Shown piece after piece: positions 22,301-34,300 of a DNA stretch of 64,000 nucleotides (its first letter is position 1; every line of letters starts with the position of its first letter). The DNA comes from Leptidea sinapis (Eukaryota; Arthropoda; Insecta; Lepidoptera; Pieridae), in assembly GCF_905404315.1 (NCBI RefSeq), contig NC_066283.1:3658001-3722000 (forward strand), read 5' to 3'. A program made the translations under genes and the position numbers. The notes beneath the pieces are model-generated. The model was not told the DNA's origin. It searched no databases and saw nothing but the letters and a program-made list of their open reading frames with translations.

Positions 22301-25300
22301 CATCACGCCCTGCACAATGATGAAACACAGGTAATATACATTAATAAAAAAAATAGGAAAACGGTTGACCCCAAAGGCTATTTGCGTTGTTTTGAGCTCT
22401 TCGAGCTCAAAGAGTTAGTAAGTTGTTCTATGTTTTTGAGCTCTCGGGCAAAACAATTTTTTTGGTCTGAACCGGTCTAAGTTTGGACATTCCCTTTCGA
22501 ATGGCGCCAACCGCGATGAAATCGGTGGTATTTAGTCGAGGGTGGGCATTGATCGCTCCATCTGGTAGAGGACCGTCCGTAGGCTCGTTTCCCTTCAGTG
22601 TTCCCAACTACGATCAGCTTTTCAAGGCTCTCATTCCTCCATCTCATTATGGGATTGTTAGGGAGACATACACGGAAGAAAAGAACAAAAATTTTTAAAA
22701 GTTAATCCCCGAGATAAAGTTTTAAATGACATTATAAATAGCTTCACATTAATCAGTCCATATTTAAATATGTACCTACCATAATTGATATCAAACATAA
22801 TTTATTTCCTTTCGAGTCATCCGGCGTATTCCTATAATCTTAAGTTTTTTGCAATAATTTCTGTACATTGTATCTATCCACCTGCAGTATCAACGATTCA
22901 TTTATTTCATTGATTCGATTGACATAATTACAGTTCAGAAAGCAACATTTTATTTAATGGATGTCTCAGAAACTGATTATTGATCACACGATGTTAAAAC
23001 AGCCTTATTCATTTTATTATTCTTAACTGTGTTATTACTGAACGAAATTATATCTTTTTTAATGTTAAATCTTAGCTTTTAGTTGGAACACCTGATTTAG
23101 TACCTTTTATTGTACAAAATAAGTTAAAAGAGGAACTTTATAAGATTTTGCTTCTTTTCTTGTAGAATTTTAGGAAACAGTGACATTAAACAGCGATCTA
23201 GCAGTAGAGTCAAAGAAGAGGTAGGGTGTGACAGATAATGGTAAGAGAAAGTTGGGGTGATTTTCTCTCTCTTCAATAATAATATAATTATAAATAATTC
23301 ATGTTTACAGTTGTTTATTTCAAAGATTACAAGTGATTGAGACTTTCCAGTAAGTTGTCTTGGGACACTTGTATTGGGAATATCGTGCAACTTCCTTAGC
23401 AGTTGTAAATAACTATTTAAAATAAAAAACAATTTATTTGCCGGAAAAGGCAAGGGATTTAATCATAGATAATATATGTATATGCCATGGTTTTACCAGC
23501 TTTATCTTATCAAAATTAAGCATACAATATCGATTATTACAAAAGATAATTATTTCATATTCTATCTTTTATAACTTTGACCACCAGAAAACTATTTTTT
23601 GTTACCTTTTGTTCCTTTCCGCGATAACAGATTTAGATTTCCAGAAGATAAACTTTTCCAGAAATAAAGCAAAACAAAAATCTCGACAGGTCGATCCTAC
23701 TTAGATCGAGAAAGAACTTAAAATATTTTTTTAGATAAAATCCAACCTAGAGTTGGGTTTGATCGATATTTTGTATTAAACAGAATCGAATGTTCGAATA
23801 ATACATACTATAGTAATACCAACCTAACTACAATGATTTTCTTTCGAATAATAATGCAGTATATTTCAAAAATCAATTTAAAACGAACTTACCCTTTCTA
23901 ATGCTTATAATAGATTAAAAATCGAGAGATATGTTCGCATATCGAACAAGAATTTAATAAGCCAAGTAAATTAAACTTCGCTTAGCGTGGGGAATGCTTA
24001 GGAATGTATCCGGCATTTTTCTATAATAACGTGGTATTATATTCTGAACAAATTATTGAAGTTTCTCTATAGAAATATTTTTTTACATATTTTAGGCTTC
24101 GGTCACGCAAATCATGTTGAAATTTTATTTTGAATGTTTATTTTGTATACGAAACAATGTGTTAATCCTTATTGTAGATATATTTATATTTAGGTATTGT
24201 AAGAAAAAATCATTTTATTTGTTCATACTTGGGGTTTTGTCGAAATGAAAACACCGCCATTTTACTTTCAAGTCAGAAGTTGACAGGTGCAGACAGTTTT
24301 TTCAGTAGAACTATTTTTATATGCCTTGCCGTCGGATGTCTCAGATCGATATGAAATTTAACATGAATTTAAAATATGTTTGTTAATTTCTAAATTCAAT
24401 AAAAGTTCAATAATTACAATAATTATTTCGTTTTTCGCAATGATATAATGTCACAGCAGAATTTTCAAACTGCGGGTTAAAAATGTAGGTATCTCATAGA
24501 ATTATTCATAGAGAAATAACATTTGAAATTAAAAAATAATAAGGGCCTGTTAAACTGTGTTTAGGAGTTCTTCGTGGACAAATAACGTCACACGAAATTT
24601 TTATATATTACATTTAAAGATTTACGGCCGTATCTATCCTCAGTTTAACTTTTTAGAGGCAGACAAATCTATCCTTTTACGCTTACTTACATTTCAAAAA
24701 TAGGTTATTATTATCGGTAGGCCGACAGATAGAATTGGACTATCGGCCGTTTTCAATAACCTATCATCCTTACTTTAACTTACTAGGAGTAGACAAATCT
24801 ATCCTTTTACGCTTAAAGCATTGGAACTATATTGGACATAACTATGGATAGATAAGATTTTGTCATTAAACGGTGATAGCAATGTATCCGCAACTAGAGA
24901 TACGTTATTGAAAATGGCCGATAGTGAATATGCATCAAATTACCAACTTGTAACAGAATGGTTCACGCTAGTGGATTGAAACTTTTGATACATATTGAAA
25001 ATTATTACTCAAATAAAATTTGAAAAACAAAATTTTATAAACGATTCGAATTCGAACCCACGACCTCCGGCTATCCGTGCCGGTGCTCTTAACAACCTGC
25101 ATCGTTCATAAAATTATGTTTTTCAAATTTTATTTGTGTATTAATCCTAGAAGTGAGAGTTATCACTTTAAAAACATAACATATTGATTGAAAATTATTA
25201 TGAATTGTTTGTATTATACAATAATGATTTGTTTCAGAATGCTGGAATGGATGATACGACAGGATTTATGACAGATTTGCCGTTGCTAAAAAGTGAGTTA

Positions 25301-28300
25301 AACTTAAGTTAAACAATATTTTAATGGGATACGCAGCATGTTGTATTAGATAATTAGACGAAGAAAATTAATGTAGTGGTCTAGTCAACAACTTCAAAAA
25401 AATATAAAAGTTCTAAAATCAGTGTCGAGGCTAAGAAGGCTCGACGTATACTGAGTGGGCCTCCAATTGACAATACTATAGTGATGCACTGCTTCTCAAT
25501 CTAATTGTTTTATTTATTTTAATTTTACTAGGTCTGTTTTAATTATTTTTTAGTTGCTTTTATAGTTTAAGTTTAGTTTGCTTAACTTATAATTTTAATC
25601 TAATCTGTTATGTTAAAATTACTTGTTTGTTAAAATTATTATATTATAATTTATGGCCTATTTTTAGCGGTGTAATTATGTTGCCAATAAAGTTTATTAT
25701 TATTAAACTGATAAACTTCTTTAAAAATATGAGCGATGAATCATTCGATTCGAAAGGACGTCTAGCAAAATGTATCCAAACTAGTATTTGCAAATAAATA
25801 ATTGCAAATGGTATTGCAACATACTTGGTGAAAAAAGATGGCATTCAACAAGTTCTAGTCTAGGTACCAACGTTATTTCGACTCGTACAAACAATCAATT
25901 AAAATATGAAGGTATAGTTTATGTAAGCATAACATAATACATACTCTTTGGCATAACCTCTAAACACCGTACTCACGGACGAGTAAAAAAAGAAGGACTC
26001 CGTGTCACCTTACATAACAGTGAGGCACCAAAACAGCACGGTAAACGTGTAATTACATAAGCCCACGCATACACTTACACTAATACAAGCCGATCGGCCG
26101 CCATTATGAGATTTGCCATCTTCTGTGACAGATCAGTTGGCATCGCAATAAAATATTTTAAAAATGCCGTCGTGCATTGTGAAAAAGTGTAAAAACAATA
26201 CTATAAAAGTATTTGCGGATATATGATTATTTAAGGGAGAAAAAATTGTGTAACTGGTATACCCCGTAACCGCACACACACTAGCATAAAGGTTGATATC
26301 ACGGGGCGCAGTCCTTCTTTTTTTACTAGTCCGTGACCGTACTTAGAACAATTGAGAAATATTGTCAAACTATGTTTTATATACTAGAATCACAAGTTGA
26401 GACCAAAACTTGCAATCCGCAGTTTGCAAATTTGAAAATGACGACAAAAATAATAATCTAATCATTTCTTCGCTACTCCTACAGAACTTTTTTCCATTCA
26501 GGCATGGTTTAATATTATTATGCGATGTGCCATCGCAAAATTGTTTATATTACCTATGTAATATTACAAATACAGAATTTGACACCTTTGTAATTTTAGA
26601 TTCGAAAATAATCAAATTCACAGACAGACACTTTAATTTTATACCTCATTATGTCTACGTACGTTTTACATTAACCCGACAATGCACTCGCTATTAACTC
26701 ATCAATATCGTTACTTTAGATGCCACAGATAAAATACTAATTAGACACCGTACAACGGTCGGACGTGCTTCTAAGACATTGGACATGCTTAGTAAAAAAA
26801 AGATCGTTCGATATTTAAATGGCACGTTCGGATGCGGAAATGAAATACGACTTACCAGGCTCTATCATTAATCTGCCTAGTTTTGGGTCCAATATTTAAG
26901 ATAACGGCAACATTAAACAATAGCCCGCTAATTACGATCGATAACTCTCTAACCTGAACATTGGAATGTATCGTTTTGAATTTGGAACGCAATTTTTTAT
27001 GTTACAAAGGATGTAAAAAGCGTAATGCGTTGGTAGAAAATATATATAATATTGGAGTATCTATAGACATTTAAATGAAATATTAGTTTGTAACAAGACC
27101 TCGCCAGGGTTAGGTTTTTGTTAAAAGAGCTTGGCCAGCGGTGATCACTTATCATTTACGTATTGAAGTTATCGGTAAAAAACAATGCATCTGGAAGTAA
27201 CTAGTATTAAAATACAGGCCCGGCCTAGTTTAATGCTAGTGACAACTAAAATAATACAAAATATTTTAATTAACTATTAGAAACACTACTTATCCTACGG
27301 GATTAGTGGTGCGATTACTTTCAAAAGCATTGTGAATATTTGAATATTATTTTGATGTATTTGGTGTTGTTTGTCCAGAAAAATGTCGTGTATGTTCCAT
27401 TACTTGTATTGTTATTATAGTATAATAATATTAAGTAGAATTAAGTGAACTAAGTAATGTATGAAGGATTTATAATAAAGATTTCTATTTATGTACGGTA
27501 TGAGTTTAATAAAATAAAATAAAAAATAAATCATCAAATGACAAACATGCTCGTTTTCACCTATTCCATAAAAAATGTAATAATATTAATAGATGTAATG
27601 CAAACATTATCAACCCTACATATAATGTAAAACAATTATTCCTTCTTTCGAATCTTTTTCGAAAATCGAACGTAATGGTTTAAAAATAATACGCCACAGG
27701 TAATATATATTCCATAAAAAGCTAATTTACTCTATGCCCATGGTGTTAACTAGCCAGCAGTGTGCTAATGATACAGTAATGGTTATTGTATTAGGGCTGC
27801 CATACAGAAATATTACAATTTGAATAGATATCGTGCTGAGACCATGTTTGGGGCGTGGTTGAATTTGTGCCTTTGTAATAACTTTCGCGCGTATTTTAAC
27901 GGTTCAATAGGTATTTCTTGTGCGTAGACTTATTGAAATAAATTATTTGGTTTTTTATGCACCAGCTGTATACATTTGAAGTGGCATATGTTTTTTGACA
28001 CGAGAATTTAGCCTGTGGGAGTTTTCGTATTAAATATACTAAAATAAAAATTAATATTCTATGCACTATTATTATTATACTATTTACCTCTGATAATTTA
28101 TACGTCTTGATAGAGTCTCTTGCTGTTAGACAATGAAAACAGGTCAGGAATATTAGTTTAGTGTGCGTGTCAAACTACGTCTGACACTCGCTAGTGGTCC
28201 TGACAGTTTGCGTTAGTGTGCGTGCACTGTTCAAAATATAGGTTAGTTATAAAAATTTTTTTTTCGACGTTTTCACAGCTGTCATAGTCTATCTAGGCTT

Positions 28301-31300
28301 ATAAAAATCTAAGCTATTCAATTAAAATTCTAATTCTGAAATTAGAATTTGAAACAAATTGTTCTTTTTACGATTAATTATTTATTTATTACTTTTTACG
28401 AGTCAATTGCTGCGAAGTTTTCAAATCTTCAGTTATTTTTTTTTATTTATGTTAATATTTGAAGTATAATTTTCCACATAAATAATATTAATGCCATAAA
28501 GAAAACAATTACAAACTTCTATATTCATTTTGTATACTTAAATAATGTATAGCTTGTTAGTAAATCGAAGTTTTAATTCTAAAGTTTTAAATACTAAGGT
28601 TTTTTTTTATGGAAGAAGAGGGCAAAGGAATATACAAACCTGATCGTAAGTGATCACCGCAAGCCATATTCTCTTGTAAGAGAGGAATCACAAGAGCATT
28701 GCCGACCTTATAAAGCCTCGAACAAACGTATATATTATAGAAATTAAATTTCTTACCAAAATTTATGAACGATGCGGGACTCGAACCTGCGTCTCTCGGG
28801 TTCCGTCCGAGCGCTCTTACCAGCTGAGCCAACTGTTCGAGTGACGCATGGATCGTTGGTATATCTTATTTAACTCTCAGGTTCAACGTGTAGGTATATT
28901 ATGAAAATCGAAAACACAATGGTATCTATATGGCGAGCGAGGATCGAACCGAGGGCTTCCGAGGTTAAGAGTCAACGAATCTACCTATTGCGCCTCCAAC
29001 CCTTTTCCCCTGGTGTTAAGTGATCCCTGTCATGTAATTCTGTAGTGACAAAAATACGAAAAGTTTTAAATTTGGTATAACTTTACTTCGCGTTTACCTA
29101 ATACCCCAGTGAATGTTCCACTTGCAAGAGATGTGATGCAGAAATATTGGCAGTACAGCCGAGACAAACACTGCACATCAATTCTTAAAGATGAATGTTT
29201 GCTCAACTTTTATGTCCTTTTCTAGCAATGAAAGGCCGCGATGGCTTGGGCGGGAATGGAACGTGTACACCAAATGACGTATTCTGCTCGGTACCAGGAA
29301 GACTGTCGCTTCTCTCTTCAACCAGCAAATACAAGGTGACTGTCGCGGAAGTACAGAGGAGGTTGTCGCCACCTGAGTGCCTCAACGCGTCCCTATTAGG
29401 AGGGGTACTAAGAAGGTGAGTTTATAAAAAATAATACCATATATACAACATTATTCATAGAAATGTGTGGCACATATGTGCATCCAATCTTACATTTAAA
29501 AATTTGATTATACTCTTTCAAAGGGGAGAGAAGGCAATGGCTTCCGTCCGGCTGTTTTATGATTTTTCCTAAGCATTATATTTTTTCGACTTTTTCTGGT
29601 TCCTTAATGTGTCAATCTTCTATTTTATTTTATATTTTTTTTAATTATTAAACACCATTGGAATTATATATCTATCTATATATCTACATATTCTGACAGG
29701 AATCATTTCTTTCATAAAAACATTAATTATTATACAAATAAATACGATAATATTCTTGGACATTAAATGTAGACTATATCGGCCTTAACAATTTTTACCT
29801 TAGAAAGACCAACCAGACATTCAACATTGCGAGAGGATGGAGACTCTTTATTCAGCACAGAGCAAAATACTTGATATTTTTTTTCTAAATAACATATGTT
29901 TGAAGGTAGATAATCGTTTTTACGTGGTGGCCCGGAATCAAGTGCCACTTTATAAAAAATATCGACACAAGTGATGCAACACTATCAACTCGATGTTCTT
30001 GCATCGATGTATCGATATCTCCTAAATCGATCATACCGTTACATATTTACCTGTCGGCAATTTACACCGTAATTACTGAATTTATAAGTGTATCTTTGAA
30101 TATTCTTATCTCGATCACAACTCTCGTGCTAATTTGAACCGGCAAACTGTCCCGTCATGTTCAAAAAATCCAATTACTTCATAAAGGAATTTACAATAGA
30201 TGCATGGAATTTGAAGCTTTATTACTAACGAGTTACGATTTGGATTTGCAAAACGGTAGCAGAAAATGCTTTTAAATCAATAACTTTATAAGTATACCTA
30301 GACAGAAGCTCATTCATCAAATTTAATGAATTGAATTGTTGATTTTGAGTGAGATTTTTGATTCTTCCTCTTCTTCTGTGCTTCTTCGTTCTTTAAAGTT
30401 TGCTGGAAGATTTAGGAATACGTCTTTATCTCCCGCGTGATATAGTAGTTCCATGTAGGTAAAATCTTGTCAACTTTTATAACCTTAACTAAACAAATGA
30501 TCGGAATTGGTACGGCTGAACTATCGGACGCGATCTGGGGGCCTACTCCTAAAATCGATATTCGATAAATCGTAGCATTAGTCGTGTCGAATCCTACTCT
30601 TAGTTACATCGTAATCAATGTCGAAACGATGATTGAACGAACGAAACATTATTCGATATTATCGGTCCTAACCCTACTCTTAGTTGAAAATGTCGGAGAC
30701 GAATATTCGAATTTCACAAATAATCAAACGTCACTTTTACGATAATCTCAACGACACCTTCTAGGCTGTCAATGCTATTGTCGTTTCAAGTTGTATAGAT
30801 ATATTTGTCATACAATATACATACTTAATAAATATTATTGAAATAATTATATGTGATTAACTATTCAACAGGATTTTTTACTACTAAGTCATTTAAGTCT
30901 TTTGTTGATCGTTACCGCCGCCTGATAAACAGGAAGTCGACGAGAAGGGTTGAGTTACTTTTTTTTACATTTTATTATCCGCAAGTTTTGTATTATTTAT
31001 TCAATCCTAAATGGTCATATTATATTCATTACATATTTTTTTAACATTTACATTATGTGTAAATGAAACCAAATTGGTGGTAAAACTATGTTTTGACTTT
31101 TGACACTTAACAGCGACATAGCACAGATAATGTTTAGGTTTGAACATATTTCATTCACACTAACATCGTCAAAAAATCAAAATATTAGTCTATGGTAACG
31201 ATAAACGACAAGGAATTCGAACATTTGTTAGAGTAGGATTGTTGTGATATATTCCGAGTATTATCGTATCGTTCCGAATGTATCGTTGTCGATTTTGCGA

Positions 31301-34300
31301 GTAGACCTCCTGGAAACGGACCATATTCGATGGTATTTTGCATTGTCGATCGCACAAAATTATTATTATTACCAACCAGACCGTACCGAGTGCGACACCG
31401 TACCAATTATTGGTATGATTCGCCCACCGGACCGTCCGATGCCCCGGGTATACGAAATCCGACCATGTGTTCAGGCTATAAGATTTTCCGTAACAGTGAT
31501 ACCGTCCTACTACGTGCAGCGCGTATATCTATCAAGTCTGAACATAAAACCTCATTAAGCTTGCACTTATTGATAGTAAGCACTGGGGTAAATGAACGCG
31601 CTGAAGCATAGTTTCATTCGTAAGGCGTAACATTCGCCGGTTACACCACATTTCGAAAGACTGCAGGCGTCTTGTAGTGATCTTCAGAAGAAGTCCAATA
31701 TTTGTTTGTTGTTAATACTACATTTGAAAAAGAAAAGCTATTGCAATGATAATAATAAATTGCCCAATAAAAAAGGATATTAATATTATACATCAATGGT
31801 AAATCAAACAAAACGGAATAATAGTTTTTGCCGCTCGAATCAAATTGGTTAGCTATTAACATCGAATAATGTATCGATATAAAGTATCGAGTGATGTCCG
31901 ATTACTGCGATGATCAATCAATCGAGGAGGTATTTGATTTTGATAATTACGATTGATATACCGCTATCCGGAGCTCATGTATTTTATTGTTATGCGTATA
32001 TAATCGAGTGGTCTAATATTTTGATTGGAAAGCAAAATGGCTGCCAGTAGTAAATATTTAAAGTTATTTATTTTATCGTTAAAACTTTTTTTAACTCAGC
32101 CATTTACACGGTTCTGGATTTAGAACTGCGGTGCTATTCTCGCAATTTCAAAATTGTTGCTGTTAAGTTTCGATCATATCCAGGTTTTGCTCTACATTAG
32201 TATTCTCATATCATTTCCCTAGAACGTTAACTGAACTATATACAAAATTTGATCGAACTCCCGCGTGAACCAACGAAGAAGTTACCAATATGGTTCTACC
32301 AAATCTATAATATTTTTACTTTATCTACGCTCTATATCTATATGTTGTCAACTCAACGAAACGTCAAAAAAAGTGCAGAATACACATCTCCCAACTTGAC
32401 ATTCGATCTTGTTACGAGAATACGCATCATACGATTTCCTTAAATCGGAACGTAATTTCATGACTATCGTAACTGAATTTGTGTTACAAAAATATGAAAT
32501 TTAATTAATTATATGCAAAGGCAACTTTGCCCAGCTGTGGACGTCTTCCTGCTGTTTTTTACTTGATTAGGAAGCTTTCTTAATGAAGTGATAACTTCTT
32601 CAGACGCGGTGATCACTTTAAATTGTGGAAATTGAATGAAACTGAGCTGTCACGCTTGGCTATTTGGGTATTATGTAATGCTCGATCGGGTAAAGTCGGC
32701 TATGAGAGCGCGATCAGTCAAAAATGTTCACAGAATCTAATTTATACACAATTATACACATTGTAAATGTTATTCCTATAAAACATATTATAGAACAAAA
32801 AAAATCATTGGTATTTCGCCTTTATTTCGCATCGCAAAATCGCCTTGATAATTTTTTTATGGAATTAATTTGTACCTGATTGCTTATCAGGAAAATTGGA
32901 ATCGTGCGTATAATATAGTCAATAGTTAAGGTTCATTCAACAACAATTAGTTATGGTGTAATATAAATACTTATTTATTATATACTTACGTAGGTATATC
33001 GCGAACCGTTACAAAGTCATTCAATCATGTTACAAAAAATACAAATCACCTTTTGCTAACAAGCCCAAAACCACCAAGTAGTAAGTTATTGTTGATAGAT
33101 CACCAATCTAATTCATACTTTATTGCTTTAGTAAAATAGCGCCAGTTTTTTTTAAAACCGCTTTCCAAACGTCAATCAATAAACGGTAATGGTAATCAAT
33201 AAATTATCTATGATCGGACTAGTAGCTGTTACACGTCAGAAATTTAATAACGTTTCCGTTGTATGCTCTGTGGAAATTAAAAAGAGTTGACTTACAGATG
33301 ATAAGTTTATTTTAAGAATAGGTAAGGGTCAATGAGTTACATTCATTCATACAAATCTTATTCATATTATTAAAAATATTAGTTATGTGATGTTAGTGTA
33401 AATAATTTAAAAGGAGTGAAATATTTCAGACGGTACTACGTTCTAGGTACCTTTATTACTTACTTAATTACATACAAGATGATGCGACAAAATACAATTA
33501 TTAGAACCTTTTCAGTAATAAAAAACAGATTGCTCGTTTTAAGTGTCAAAAGTTTTGTTAGTGTAAGCCACCCGCCCGCACGGGATGGCACGACTTCGTG
33601 TATGGATAATTTAGGCTCGTTACAATTAACTAACTATTACAGCGTAGAGGCAAGTGACCATCAAAATGCATTAAATTGGGGTGACGCCACAGTATCATCA
33701 GGGTAAATCTTAAAAGAAGCGAAAATTTAAAATAATACTAATCACTCTAGCTTCACGTTTTCTCATAATAACTCCATAAGGTTATATTTACTACATTATT
33801 TTGTAGAACGTAAGTTGTTGAAATTTTCAGTATTTAACTCCTTTAGGCGGCAATAATAAATATATTTTTTTTAACTCAGCATACTTCAATTCGTTTACAA
33901 TATCTACATTTACCATACTCCATACCATACCCTGTGCCTACACCAGCGCCATTGTGGAAGGTTTTTGAACTGTTATTTACTACATAAGCTGGACACTTTT
34001 TCAAATTTTCTCCTAAAATAGATGATACTCCTTGCCTCTACCCTCCATAGTAACCGCCAATCACTCGATATAAATGTGTGACAGTTCGGAATACCTAAGC
34101 ATTATAGCAAGATTCGCAACAATAAATATAAAATTATTAAAAATAGAATCTCTAATATCCAAGCATCGAGACAGAGAGAGAGATGGACCTAAAAAAAATA
34201 TAAATGTCTAATTTTCTCAAACGTCTCATTGCTTTTAATGCTATTCATTAACTGCAAAAGTATATATTATATACGTAACTAAAGTGTAAAGTGAAGTGAT

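Noticed and set aside
28755..28855. Functional tRNA gene
   Set aside because: No closed acceptor stem, U33 missing in the loop, and the sequence continues into a SINE tail shared with other copies.
31185..31611. Cluster of overlapping open frames of 60-104 codons
   Set aside because: Frames on both strands overlap without motifs, codon bias or splice context; no single frame stands out.
33416..33706. 96-codon plus-strand frame with a GC-richer stretch as a TfAP-2 exon
   Set aside because: No homology to AP-2, and the flanking exons at 29226 and 34818 join in phase without it.
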